DNA of 64,000 nt from Adiantum capillus-veneris (taxonomy: Eukaryota; Streptophyta; Polypodiopsida; Polypodiales; Pteridaceae). Positions 37,068 through 48,960 of the stretch are shown in pieces; the first letter of the stretch is position 1, and each line of letters begins with the position of its first letter. The notes under the pieces are model-generated. The model had not been told where the DNA came from and searched no databases. It was given only the letters and a program-made list of their open reading frames with translations. Made by a program: the position numbers and the translations under genes. Where the stretch lies: assembly GCA_014529385.2 (NCBI GenBank), contig CM043944.1, positions 179,867,240 to 179,931,239 on the forward strand, in the 5' to 3' direction.

Positions 37068-38485
37068 TGCCATAAAATCTAATATCTAACCAACCCAAAT
37101 GATTTTCTCATATTACACTAATCGTTTAATGTAGGAGAAAAAAGAGGAACAAGGGTTAGGATATAGACATGTTCTTATGGATCTATCTCAACACGGGGCC
37201 AAGGTGAAAGGGTCAAAATAAGAGTTGGTATGTCAAAGAGCAATGCTACCAAATGGAGCTTAAAGACCTTAGGGTTAGCTTCATTAAAGACCTCCAAAAG
37301 TTAGTGATAAAACTCCTTAGACCGAGGACCTTAAGCAAGATGGGGCTGAGCTTGAGGTGAGAATCCTACCCAAGCATGAGGTGCTTGTTTTGCTCGCTGA
37401 CTAAGGTGCTTAAGGTGTTTGTGAGAACCTTGCCCAAGCTTGAGGTACTTGTAATGCTTAAATGACTAAGATGCTTGAAGTGTTCCATTCAAACATGATC
37501 TCTCAAGAGGCATAAAAGATTGTCATGTTTAAATGACTGAGGTGCTTGAAGTGTTCAATTCAAACATGATCTCTTAAGAAGCATAAAAGACACATATCAA
37601 GATCCTCCCCATTTCACCCTCATGATGTGCTTGAGTCCTATTGGATAGGCTTTAAAGGGGTCCAATGATAATTTAGATGCATTTAAATAAATAATTAAGC
37701 TCTTTCTCTCAAAGAGGAAAAAGAGGACATTTGTCCAAATGTTATAATTCAATAATACAAGAGAGAGAGAGGAGGGGGGGGGGAGGGGGGGGGGGGTATA
37801 CTCTCTCACACACACACATACAATGAGGTACAAAGTGCAAGAGCTCCATCTCCTTCTCTAAGCTTGTTAATAAGTTGAGAGCCTACACCAACACTCTTGG
37901 CTATGGAATGCAAATACAACCAAGAGCCATGCTTCAATGCTTAAGCTTGTCATCTTCCTCATCTTCATTACTATGCTATTATGCTATACTAAGCAAGAAG
38001 AGTGATCATAAGTGAGGAACTATTTTTTCCTATGAATGATTATTCCTCCTCTTCCCTACCCCCATTCCCTGCTAGCTCTCTCCATCGTTGAAGGTGTTTG
38101 AGGCCTTGGATTGAGGCCGGGGATGGTTAATGCTTTTACAAAGTTTATGGTATGCTTGTGATGCATGAATTTTTCCATCTTTATTGCATCACCTAGTTCA
38201 CAAGGAACACAAATATTGTATTGTACCAAGTCTCTCTTGATGGGAGAATCTATAATACAAAAGCCTATGGGGGGGGGGACCGGCTCCATGTAAATCCGGT
38301 CCTCAACTGTTGTCAAGTTCTCTAAACCCTCTCTCTCTTGCAAAATTATTGTTCATGCCAAGTTAATTAAGTATTATGGTTATGTTGCTACTGCTAATTA
38401 AGTTCACCCTCTATGTTGTCCAAGTAGTCTCACAAAAATGCTCACTCTAATTCTCTTAATTCCGCTATTCTCAAAGTTCATAGGC
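37068..38485 (+). repeat. Family A LTR in unit U2
   Basis: It begins TGCCATAAAATC after the same polypurine-like AAGAGAGAGGTAA. It is collinear with 30559-31965 and carries a GA/G-rich tract at 37760-37796. Confidence 0.7.
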
Positions 38486-38511
38486 CATTTCCATTCCACA
38501 GATAGGCACAA

Positions 38512-38577
<66 letters not shown>

Positions 38578-39250
38578 CCCCCCCCCCCCACCAAATCCTT
38601 ATGGTTCTCTTTACAAGGCTACATGAGCAACAATATAGAATTGTGGCTCCCATGCACTTGCTCTTGGAGTCGCCTTTAAGGCCAACACTAGCTGCTAACC
38701 AAATTATAACAAATAGAGCAAGAACTTTTGCTCATAACCACCACCACCCACACCAAATGTGTAGTTCTCTTTCTCTACTCATCGCTCGTTGCATCCTATT
38801 GGCAAGCAACTGCATGAAATGTTACTCGTTAGCACATAGCTTCATAAAATGTTACTTATTAATGCATACATTGTAGCATTACATTGATCCAATTCTATTG
38901 CACATCAATCAATCTCACCAAGCACCCCCTAGAGGACCAGACCAAACTCAATTATAATTAGATGATGATATCATCTTTGTTCCTATTATTGCTTTATTAC
39001 GACACATTGTTTGTTAAATTAGTCAACCAGGTAAGTATAATACATAGTCAATACAACGGTAGGGCATAGAAGAGTTCATCATGGAAAATGACGGTAGATA
39101 TAATCACCATTTCCCCCCAAAAAAAAAAAACACAAAGAGACTCTGACAGAGACAAAGAATATGGCAATGATTATAACCCAAGGAATCTCAAACAAAACTA
39201 TGGCTGCAAGTATAAATCTATTTGATGTAGATATTTCTAGTTAAGCACAA

Positions 39251-39302
<52 letters not shown>

Positions 39303-40104
39303 GAAATCTTGATGGTTCTCTTTACAAACCTACTATAATAAAGCAATCTAAATCCGCATGTGGGAACGACATAACACTCAAGGCATCGTGATGTAGGACT
39401 CACTATGCATAGCGTGCTTGAGTAGTAGCAAGACATATTCGGTAAGCCATCCACTTCGACCAAAGGTCAAATCCACCCATATAATAACGTCAACCAAGAA
39501 TTCTCGTTTACAAGCTGAAATATTGCCTAATTAAAACAACCCATGATAACTACGTTATAGTTGAAGCTTGTCTCGTAGTCGAATAGAACCCTGTCCCTAG
39601 TATGTATGATGGTTGCTATCTTGGTTCTTAGAATGCAGATGCAAGTATCCATGTAGTTCTCTTGAAAAATAGAAAAATTACATCTAATCACTTTTTCCCT
39701 AGTCTTTTCCACGAGCCATTGGCCCAAAAATGTACAATTATATCTACTACTAGTAAATGTTACGTAATGTGAATTGTAATTTTTCTCCTTTGCCATTATC
39801 TGTAGTGTTGCACCATACGATAGTGAAGTTGTTATTGCATATTTCTTGATACTGCCTCATTTCCTTGCCCCTCTATGACATATCTGCTATTGTTTGTACT
39901 ACTTCTTTATGGATAGCTAATTTTTAGTGAAGGATGCTCACACTTATGCCAGAATTGGATATCAAAAACCTTTATATCACGAGCCCTACTTTAGCATATC
40001 CGAATAGATGGTCGTTAATCATCATATGTTTGTGCATTTCCTAAGCTTGGATAGCCTTTTGTAGATTAGCTTGTGATTATAAATATTACGACTCTATACC
40101 CAGT
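38486..40104. repeat. Spacer of unit U2 with (CT)n tracts
   Basis: There is no gene. (CT)n tracts at 38515-38575 (ending in a C-run) and 39254-39300, each again within CACAAGGATC and ATGGTTCTCTTTACAA, mirror those in U1. Confidence 0.75.
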
Positions 40105-40796
40105 ATAAGATCATTCTAACTACTGTCTAAATCAAGCATCATAATTAGTTTTTCATTTGAGTTATTATTTGACCTTACTACCGCTTTGATACTAGATCAA
40201 TATCTACTATATGCCCAGATTTGTAGACCATTTCCCCAATTTATATAACTCTTCCATTATCTTTTACACGACTCCTCTCCCTAAAGATAATAAGGCTTCT
40301 CATCGATTTCCTTGGTTGATTTAAAAAGATATCATCTTTAGTACGACTTTACAAACACTTGCCAAGAAAGATAAGTAATTTGGAATCATCACCAAAACTT
40401 AGCATTCTTCATTTGATCACTACATTCAAACGAGCGGGGAGATAATCTATAACAAGATTTGACCACACCACTATAAGTTCTCTTTTCTATTCGTTTTCTC
40501 ATTACAAAGTCATTTACCATATTGAGGAGCTGTGTGTGACAAAATACACTTGTCACTTAACATCTGCATTCGCTCTCTTCTTCCAAACCTTGAACCTAAC
40601 AAAGAAGCATATCATGCCATATTTACTTTTCCCACAATGCTGTTTGGGGGGGGGGGGGGAGATGCTGACAATATGCAGATATCGCAGTAAGAGACATGCA
40701 AGATGCTTACAATGTAAACAACATTTGAAAACAACACCACCTTCGAATACTTCCCACTTGATCATTCTTCAAGTAGCCAAGACAGCTACAATCAAC
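40105..40796 (+). repeat. Block X, copy 2, abutting the F-box gene
   Basis: Third X copy. Its right edge GACAGCTACAATCAAC contains, on the minus strand, the TGA stop of the F-box gene (40792-40794). Block X is therefore probably that gene's original 3' untranslated and downstream sequence. Confidence 0.75.
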
Positions 40797-42106
40797 CATA
40801 ACAAAGCAAACTTGGTCTCGGGTTGTAGACCACCATGCAATCTTCGATTGGCCCACAAGGCACTACATACCATGAGTTCCGAGCAAGGTCATACACAAGG
40901 ACGGGGCTTTTCCCAAAAACTACGTCTTGCGACTGCAAAAAGAAAACATATCCCTCTCCTGTAAGGGTCCTAAAGCGCCAGCAAGGATCGTACGACTCAA
41001 AGAGATGCTCAGGGGTTCTTGCCACCTCAACCAAGGTGCCAGTTCTCAAGGCGCTGAATTGCAGCTCCCATACCTCAAATCCAACAGGGCGGCCCTTCAC
41101 CACCAATAAGCGCCCGATGAAGAGTCTCCCTGCATAACTAAGAAAGCTAGGGGTAGACCAGCACATACTAAGGTCCCTTTCCATGGCTTCAGGATCAGGA
41201 TCATTAGAAACAAGAGGTACCTGCACATAGCTCCACGCATCCTCTGCCACATGGTATGCCATTACATCCATCATGCCATCGGAGTGATAAAGGCACTTAA
41301 AAAGATCGCCATCTGCCACCTTGAGCCCGCGGGCGGTCGAAGAACACTTGGTCATGGGAGATGACCCCACCTTCCAGCTTCCACTTCTTGAATCAAAAAC
41401 CTCAAAGGGTACCTCAGGATCCATGTAGCCCCCTCTAAAGAAATTTTTCATCACCATCACATGATAATGGAGCGGGTCCTGATTGTCAATGGCCATGCTC
41501 ACCTTAACCATCGGGAGGTGATTGAAAGCAGAGGGAGGATTGGGGAGCAGCCTCACGGAGCCTGTGAAGCAGTTGAAGACAACAATTGAAGCACACGGAT
41601 CATTGACAATGGTGCAAATCAAACCACCAGCAGAGGCCATAATGTGGAAGCAGCCGGGATAATCATAATCCGCACAGAGGTTTTCCCAATCAAACCACCG
41701 AGGAAACATGACAATTTGGCATCAGCTGAAGAGATTGGAACAGGGGTGCACCAAGCCTGGCTATGGCTGCTCCAAGCAGTAAGGGTGCGCTTACCTCTCG
41801 GGGGCTCTAGCATCATAGAGCGCATCAAGAACCATGATTCCTTGGATTGTCTGGCAAGGACTCTCCTGCCCCCAACACCAAACTCCAGGCCTTGCAAACA
41901 CACCGAAGCTGGCAAAGCTCGCGCACAGACAGCCGTGAGAATACTTGCTCAACTAGCACATCCGGAGGCAGCGGCCCAATGCTGGGCATAATAAGATCCA
42001 GCTGAGGCACCCATCTCTTCTTCTTGGCCTCCGGCCACCGCCAGCACTTATTACCTTTCATGTCAAGATGACAATGCAGATTCTCCCTGGCCCTGTCCCT
42101 CTTCAT
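40792..42106 (-). pseudogene. F-box protein with kelch/F-box-associated C-terminal domain, two frameshifts
   Basis: F-box proteins recruit substrates to SCF ubiquitin ligases through SKP1. From the Met at 41989 the frame reads LPPDVLVEQVFSRLSVREL then CQLRCVCKAW, a good F-box. The frame then changes near 41880 to a second one (VLARQSKESWFLMRSM, down to about 41710). It changes again near 41709 to a 305-codon frame that is clean to 40792 (NCFTGSVRLLPNPP, FEVFDSRSGSWKV, FEVWELQF). These repeats are typical of plant F-box/kelch or FBA proteins. Total length, about 400 codons, is normal for the family. Both shifts could be sequencing indels; if real the gene is dead. It is intron-less as read. 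A Met at 42106 in frame adds 39 residues. Confidence 0.85.
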
Positions 42107-42432
42107 GTCCTTTGCCAGGCAAGCTTCTCCCTTTGCGAGCCCTTGTGCTTCTTCTCTCTGTCTCTGTCCCTGTCCCTGCCCCTGCCGTTGCCCCTGCTCT
42201 CCTTCTCCCTGTCCCCGTCCCTATCCCTGTGCGAGCCCTTGTGCTCCTTCTCTCTGTCCCTGTCCCTGTCCCTGCCCCTGCCCCTGCTCTCCTTCTCCAT
42301 GTCCTGCGAGCCCTTGTGCTCGTTCTCTCTATCCCTGTCCCTGCCCCTGCCGCTGCCCTCCTTCTCCATGTCCCTGGTCCTCTTTACGGTTATGCCGCTT
42401 CGATGCGTCGAAAAGCAGGGTAAGCAAGCCAA
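42103..42432 (-). CDS. Arg/Asp/Glu-rich repeat frame upstream of the F-box gene
   Basis: The 109-codon minus-strand frame consists of three to four copies of a unit like RGRDRDRDREKEHKGS, encoded by a 65-95-bp DNA minisatellite (C-rich on the plus strand). Alternating Arg-Asp/Glu tracts are typical of nuclear RNA-processing proteins. It ends at 42103, four bases inside the 42106 frame of the F-box gene. It could be the frameshifted N-terminal part of that protein, an upstream frame, or a chance reading of a promoter minisatellite. There is no other support for expression. Confidence 0.35.
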   Translation of the reverse strand: MACLPCFSTHRSGITVKRTRDMEKEGSGRGRDRDRENEHKGSQDMEKESRGRGRDRDRDREKEHKGSHRDRDGDREKESRGNGRGRDRDRDREKKHKGSQREKLAWQRT

Positions 42433-43221
42433 GTCAAAATATCAGCAAGCTTCTCAAGGATGCGTTCTCACTACGGCCAAGCGAGAGGCAATTCAGACGG
42501 CACACGGACACCGTGCTGGCCATGCCATCGTGGCAGACTGAGACGTCCAACCTTGGAGTGAAAGTGTCCGAAGCGTGTGGACCATCCACCTCTATCCAAT
42601 CACAAGCGTGCTTGCCATGCGAAATATAAATTAGGAGCAATGGTATTTCTTCTCCTACAATGTGCCAACTCGTAGCAAGATCTCGAGCTCCGGCTCCTAT
42701 TCTCTCCCTCCCTCCCTCTGCTTGCTTTCTTCCTATATATCCCTCCATTTCTCGATGTCTCTGCTTGCCCGAGGCTGCTAGCTACGCTCCTTGCCAAGAC
42801 ATGTCTGGTGTCTGATAGTTGTTGCTGCAGCTCATGAGTCCCTATCGGTGTTGTTGTTTTGACAGTCCCAAGGTGGAGGCAGAGCTGCTGGAAGTTCGCT
42901 TCTGAACCTAACTGCCATCGACAGTGCGAGGGTGGAAAGAGCTATTGCTGAGCCGACGGTTGCTGCGTTGGTTGCCTCTACTGTATATCTTATAGGTAAT
43001 GCACAACATGATTAATACAGTGCTTCATTTTCAAGGTTGATGATGTAGAGAAAACGGGTAGAGTTCTATGGTGTTTCATTAGGCTAATTGTTCACGGTGT
43101 AGAGTGGAGCTGCTCATTCCCTCACTTTATGATTGCTTTGTGAGAGTTTGGTGCATTTTGTTTCTACCTTGCTATCATTAAAATTATGAAGTTCACAAAG
43201 ACTGTTTTGATGTAGGACGCC
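42433..43221. promoter_or_regulatory. Intergenic region between divergent genes
   Basis: It lies between the minus-strand F-box locus and the plus-strand Myb/SANT-like gene, so it may be a shared promoter region. A CCAAT word at 42595-42599 and TATAAAT at 42625-42631 are on the plus strand; the latter also reads as an AT-rich box on the minus strand. No gene is seen. Confidence 0.3.
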
Positions 43222-44343
43222 ATGGATTCCCAACAATTCTCTCAAGCCGACTCTCGACTAGAGTACAACGACAACACATTGCATGCATCACACTCTTTCT
43301 ATGCATTTACATAGCTTAATGCATCCCCTTTTTCTCAATAGCATGCCCCTTGAGATGGTTTCACTCCGGTCGCCTAGCCCGGTGCCTAGTCCCTTTGCTT
43401 GTCTATCACCAATGCATGTCGTAGACAACAACCGCCATGCGCATGCACCACTAGTTAGACATATGTCCTCCTATAAAACCCCAAGTCCGCCCATTGCATC
43501 TACTAAAAAGGGATGTGTCCCCAAGGAGACCATTAATGCTGATGCAATGAAGCTAGTGAAGGCCACCAAGCCACGCAAGAGAGGAGGTGATTAGTGTGCT
43601 TTCGATGACCCTCCCAAGGAAAGCAAGGCATCAAAAAGCAAAGTTCCAAAGATAAACCTAGAAGAGAAGGAGGGAAAGAGAAAATCACTATGGAAAGACT
43701 ATTGGGTAGAACAACTTGTACACATTAGGGGAGGCTTAAATGATGAATTAATAAGCCACAAAAAAAACAAGGCTATATTGTGGAGAAAGATTGCAGTCCG
43801 TCTAGCATCATATTACACTGATTTTGATAAAGATGGTGAATGTTGTCGCAAGAAGTGGCAATGAGTCTACATCCAGTATAAAGAAGATAAAGCTTACAAT
43901 GCAACCTTGGTGAATATATACATGTAAATGGTTTGATATTGTAGATGATTACATGCACAATAGAGCTCCTGTGGTGTGCATTAGCCATGCTAGCTCCATC
44001 ACACGAGGAAGAGGCTTGAGAAAGTGGGAAGCAAGTTCCTACAAGTGAGGCCATGGAGGATATGCAAAAGAGTGCATCTACTACCAAATCCATTGTAAAT
44101 GTTCAGGTATCCCAAGGTAAGGCCACCCTAGACAAAGCCATAGCGAAGCTTGCGGATATAGGTGCTCAGATGTTAGCACATCTAAAGGCGAGTGCATCCA
44201 AGAAAGAGGCCTTGGATGAAAACGACTTGTAGTGTATGATCGTATTGCAAAAAACATGTCAGGGTGGATGAGGAAAGAGAAAGAGTGTCTAGATGACCTC
44301 GTTCATTATGTGTTCTCTTTGTATGCTAGTCAAGAACCCTAAA
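43222..44343 (+). pseudogene. Myb/SANT-like (trihelix-type) DNA-binding protein, decayed
   Basis: The start at 43222 reads MDSQQFSQADSRLEYN. After a frame change, 43283-43594 is Ser/Pro-rich with basic KATKPRKRGG. A DNA-binding domain follows in 43672-43865: LWKDYWVEQLVHIRGGL, ALLWRKIAVRLASYY, CCRKKWQ, with spaced Trp/helices like the Myb/SANT-like domains of plant trihelix proteins and of ORF1 of PIF/Harbinger elements. Downstream, in shifted frames, are HNRAPVVCISHASS and an acidic helix (TLDKAIAKLADIGAQML), then YVFSLYASQEP and a stop at 44340. Stops at 43592 and 43862 and several frame changes indicate a pseudogene. No DDE transposase is nearby, so host gene versus transposon accessory gene cannot be settled. 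Confidence 0.65.
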
Positions 44344-44399
44344 CCGGTTGGTTAATCAAGATGAGAGGGAATGCACCGATACCCGCACGCATAACATGA

Positions 44400-44916
44400 A
44401 AATTGACCATCACTTTAACCTAAAATATATCCACCTCCAAGTCCTTTATAACTCTTAAACACTTCACCCTTGGTTGGTTGGCAAGCTTTATGCGAAAACC
44501 TGAATTCTTCACCATGTTGAGTCCCAACTTTGATACACAAGCTTGAGTAATAACACATACCTGTGCACCTCCATCAATATACGCCTCTCTATGCCATGCA
44601 TCCATAGTAGGGCATATATCAGGTAGCTCATTCAAAGACAGGACTCTCACAGACCCCCTTGCAAGCTCCTTCTTCATGGGGTTGACTACAGACTTCCACT
44701 ACCTCTTCAACTTAGGACACATCTCCATGAGTTGCCCAAAGGTAACATCAGCCTTTCTACTCACCAAATCAGCCCTTAAACTATAATTTGGTTGCCCTTC
44801 TCCCGAAGGAAAGTCGGATGCATTGTGATGTTGCTTGGGTTTTCTCTTCTTCTTCTCTCTACCTGTACCTGTTTCAACCTATTTCCCTCTTTTATGGCTA
44901 GGACTTCCATCACTCA
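44400..44916 (-). pseudogene. Retrotransposon aspartic protease fragment
   Basis: The minus-strand frame 44677-44420 reads YIDGGAQVCVITQACVSKLG then IKLANQPRVKCLRVIKDLEV. The pattern (D-x-G-A, then Leu-Gly-Leu, then a flap-like strand) matches retroviral-type proteases, with the second catalytic position Gly instead of Ser/Thr. It resembles the family D protease. The rest of the stretch to 44916 is basic linker-like sequence without a clear domain. Confidence 0.6.
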
Positions 44917-45107
44917 TGTCATGATCTCGTGTAACTGTAAGAAACTAGGCAACTAGGCTCTCCTGGATCCTCCTCCCAACCTCCCTTTATAGGTGGGCTC
45001 CTAGCCCCTTGCCCTAGACGGATCCCCTGTCCACACTGCCTAGCCCGGCCCTTGGCCGTAGTCCTTGCCTAGCCTAGTTCTTAGGGTACAGGACCCGTGT
45101 CCTGACA
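44917..45107 (-). repeat. Short LTR of an older minus-strand gypsy element
   Basis: On the minus strand it begins TGTCAGGACACGGG after a polypurine tract and ends GATCATGACA. It contains CCTATAAAGG, a TATA box. Length is 191 bp. The termini TGTCA/TGACA are inverted repeats. Confidence 0.7.
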
Positions 45108-45120
45108 TTACTTCCCCCTT
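45108..45120 (-). promoter_or_regulatory. Polypurine tract of the older gypsy element
   Basis: The minus strand reads AAGGGGGAAGTAA directly before the LTR start. Confidence 0.8.
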
Positions 45121-46021
45121 AAGGAAGAGTTTTCGTCCTCAAAAACACAAGTAGTAACATCTTCTTAAGAATACTGGTGTTCTCTTTTATTGACGTCCCA
45201 CAAGTGAGCCAGTTGTCTATATGACCGATAATTGGTGCAGTGAGGAGGTTCAATGAAACCAAGATGAATATCTTGATTTTCAACATTGTTGTCCGTTTGC
45301 AACCACTTGGGTCTAAATGGTAACTCCATTTATAACTCACTTGAGTGTTGTAAAGGAGGAACCACAACTAAGAGTTGTCCAAAGGCATAACCAGTTTTCA
45401 GATCTTCTGAAGGTACTGGAATAATGCAAGGAAACCTTGGCGTAACTTTCCATGAAGTTGTGAGCCAGATTTCCTACTCGCCTGAGTATCTTGAACAGTC
45501 CATTACATGTTCATCCCTAATGAAGGTTACTTTACTTGCCAACGTACTCTGTCAGCACACTGGTAAGTCCTTGACGTATGAAAGTATTGACACAATCTCC
45601 AACCCCACCACAGAGGTGTTCAAAGTCGAAAATCATACTTAAGCAAATTCTAGAATAGGGAGAAAATCATCTATTTAGAAATGCGTTGTGTTAACGTATG
45701 CTCTTAGCAGATCCTTTAGCAAAAGATTACTCTTTTTAATCTTTGTAATCTGCCTATCCCCTTGGATAACTGACAGTACTGAGGTGTGTTTTCCTCACGG
45801 TTTACAGACAGTCGTCCCAGATGAATAGTAAACAGGGAAATCACAGTAGTGTTTAACATTGGTGAAGAATCAACCATGTCCGAAATAACCATCGTGGTTA
45901 ACTTGAAAAAATCCACACACGTCCCAAACCGAGCCATGACCTCTGTTGGTGATTTAGTGGATCCAAAAGTCATCTCAGAGAGATAGTGCACATAGAGTGC
46001 AAAATGCTTCATAAGCAACAA
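45121..46021 (-). pseudogene. Integrase C-terminal relic of the older gypsy element
   Basis: The minus-strand frame 46021-45716 (KHFALYVHYLSEMTFGS) corresponds loosely to the integrase segment following the second catalytic Asp. Further on, FA-stop-V and STLNTSVVGLEIV resemble the conserved AEFAYNSS..STG.SPFEIV block. The last part (LAHLWDV, VFEDEN) resembles the tail just before the polypurine tract. It is very diverged, with no intact catalytic residues seen. 46022-46148 has no recognised gene. Confidence 0.55.
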
Positions 46022-46148
46022 TCTGTGGAATATGCATGCCGTTCCAAATCATCCCTTGCTAAACACTAGGGCCCATAATACCTAGTGTGCATGCATTTAG
46101 CAAAAACTAACCAAAACTGTATATCCATAATGATGCTTGCCAATACGT

Positions 46149-48148
46149 TGTCGAGAAATTTGCGGTCTTGCCAGGAAAGCACCGGGCTTATGGCTGTGAG
46201 AGTTTGTGAGAGAACTCAACAAAAACTATATGAAGGAGTTAAACCATAGATGCCATGAAGACTAGGGTTTGGAAAGAAGTGCAATCAAAGAAGACTCACT
46301 CTTTCTCTCTTGCACTCACACACACAAAGAAAGAACGCAAAAGAGAATGTCAAAACAATACGAAGATGAAAACATCAAGGCTATGGTCATATTGTATCAT
46401 GGGTAATATGAAAGGGTTAATGGATGAGTTAATGGCATTCAATCTTGGCTAACCAAATAGGCTACGAATTGTAGCTTTGTGCTTACCATATATATATTTT
46501 GTCTAGTGTGATTGGATTAATTGTGTGTACAAATCCTCTTGGTTCATAGCAAGATAACTACGCTTACATCAAAAGAAAAATTATAGTCTATGAGAGGTAG
46601 TATGATGGGATCGGTGATAGAAGTATTTCATTGAGCCTTTCAGGGCCGAAGAGAAACACTATACGTTGTTGAAAGTGTATTTTACGGCTAATCCATACGT
46701 TAATTCTAATAGATCGTACAGAGTGAAAGCGATAGAAATGATCATCATGTGGGTTATTCATCTAGGATAGTATGTGAGAAATGTAGATATGAGAGACGTG
46801 AAGAGATGAGAAGTTTCCCTCCCAAGCCCTATTCTTGCCCGTAGGCAATAAGGATACTGCGGGGAGAGATATACCTATAGCAAAGAGAACCTAGAGAGGA
46901 TGAATTACTAAGAATGAGAGAGATAGGTTTGGTTAAGGAGATGATATTAGATACATATATATATATATATATATATGTTGGATTAGAGTGAAAATGAAAA
47001 CAACAAGAAATCAAGAAAACATCAATGTAGAACACATCTTACTTGAAACCCTTCGGCACCATTATTGATGGGAGAGAGAAGAAGAGTGGATAATTCCACT
47101 TTGATTGATACACCAAGTGCAAGACCTTCTTTGATTAGAGTTGATCTTCCAAGGTAGCTTGTTGCAAGAATGGCTAGTCTCCCTCTAGGAGAAAGTGTAG
47201 GCTTGGGCTTATGTTAATGGCTAAGTACAATTAGGCATTACTACTCACTCCCTCGAGAATTCCTCTCATCAATGGCTTGAATGCTTGAGTTCCTTCCAAG
47301 GAAGAAAAGGTCCCCTTTTATAGGTGAAGGGAACCCCCAAGGGTTTACACAAGAAGAGAGGAGCCAGTGTGAACAGGAATTGGAAAAGTTGGAAATCAGC
47401 TGCCCCTGCATGATGTGGGCAGACTGGGGTCCAGTATTTTGATCATATCTCCCCAACCGTGGCTCCAAATAAAAAAGTAAAAAAATATGAAAAAAACTTC
47501 AGCTCATTAGCTATGATTTTCATTTTAAAATCGTTTTCCAATTCGGATTGGAACTTGTGTAAAAAATATCAAAATAGGGTCCATTTATGGCAGCAAAAGT
47601 CTTCATGTGGTCTCCTTAGCCTAGACTTTCATTTAATTCCAAAGGACACCTCATGCCATATGAAAGCATGACATTGCTCCCTTGACAAATTTTTGAATAA
47701 TCATGCTTGCAATAATGCATTAAAATAAGTGTATCTTTGAAATCATGCCACCTGTTGTCCCACTAGGATTTGATTCTCTCCTAGTAGCTAATTTAAAAAG
47801 AAATATAAGAAAGTATAAAAAATACATAGAATATATATAGTGGTTGGAGTTCCCTAGATATAGGATCTAGCTAGGGTGTGAGATGATAATGAAAGAGTAG
47901 AAATAAAGAATCAATGCTTTTTGCCCCAAGTTAAAGAGGCGGAGCTATTGATGCTTTTCCCATAGTATTTTCTGATGGTAAAGTAAGGATATGTTACCCT
48001 TGAGAAAAATAATAGGATGAGATAGAAGGCTTATTATTATACTTAAATATGCATATGTACACTATAGAAAATATAATTATGTATCTAAAAAAATACAAGA
48101 TAGATCTTGTAGCATGCGTTCCCACTATGTACGTGTCACAGCACGACA
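46149..48148 (-). repeat. Family D LTR, minus strand (left arm)
   Basis: About 2,000 bp with termini TGTCG/CGACA. It matches the LTRs at 54376 and 62636 with more differences than those two have between them. The TATA box (TATAAAA on the minus strand) is at 47317-47323 and a (TA)n tract at 46955-46976. Confidence 0.9.
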
Positions 48149-48960
48149 TCCACCCCCTCTAAACCTGCACATCCTCCGGTATGTGCCACATTGTCTCTTT
48201 GTAAGATTAGACCTCTTGTACATCTTCCTTGTCTTCTTCTTCACTGGATGATTCCAGAGCTTCATGTTCACTTTGATCTTCACCTGTGTTTTTCTCTTCT
48301 TCCTCATCAATATCTTCTAGATCATTGTCTCCTCTTCTCTTAAACATTTTAATCCTTTTTCCTGCAATGGGAATCTTTACTTCATACCATCTAGTTCAGA
48401 CAAGCTGTAAGTATCATTTTCATGCACATGCTTTACAACATACGGTCCAAACCATCTTTTTGAGAACTTACGCATGACTGTGTGCTGGTTATCAAGGCTA
48501 CTATCATACACTAAAACCCAGTTTCTTGTAGCATGCGTTCCCACTATGTACGTGTCACAGTACGACATCCACCCCTCTAAACGTGCGTTCCCACTATGTA
48601 CGTGTCACAGCACGACATCCACCCCCTCAAACGTGCACATCCTCCGGTATGTGCCACATTGTCTCTTTGTAAGATTAGTCCTCTTGTACATCTTCCTTGT
48701 CTTCTTCTTCACTGGATGATTCCAGAGCTTCATGTTCACTTTGATCTTCACTGTGTTTTTCTCTTCTTCCTCATCAATATCTTCTAGATCATTGTCTCCT
48801 CTTCTCTTAAATATTTTAATCCTTTTTCCTGCAATGGGAATCTTTACTTTGTACCATCTAGTTCAGACAAGCTGTAAGTATCATTTTCATGCACATGCTT
48901 TACAACATACGGTCCAAAACCATCTTTTTGAGAACTTACGCAGACTGTGTGCTGGTTATC
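48121..48960 (-). repeat. Local duplications spanning the pol/LTR border (left arm)
   Basis: The polypurine-tract and LTR-start word (CGACATCCACCCC on the plus strand) occurs three times, near 48144, 48563 and 48618. Segments 48150-48525 and 48625-48960 are direct repeats of the integrase tail. The middle piece is only about 45 bases. The right arm has this region once. Confidence 0.85.

Larger units (their letters stand above)
34574..40796 (+). repeat. Tandem unit U2 (about 6.2 kb including an inserted DNA element)
   Basis: It repeats U1. It differs by the inserted TTAA-type element (34904-36231), loss of 95 bases of integrase at the insertion, a single copy of the 105-base repeat near 40110, and a G-run in place of the TG/AG tract. 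Its right edge is the F-box stop codon. Confidence 0.85.

Noticed and set aside
42105-42629. 174-codon plus-strand frame rich in Cys-Pro over the C-rich minisatellite
   Set aside because: It is the antisense reading of the Arg/Asp repeat and has no domain; the minus strand is the better choice.
46055-46110. Inverted words CACTAGG and CCTAGTG with flanking TGCTAAA/TTTAGCA, resembling the ends of the TTAA element
   Set aside because: Only ten bases separate them and there is no TTAA on both sides; it is more simply a short hairpin than an insertion.
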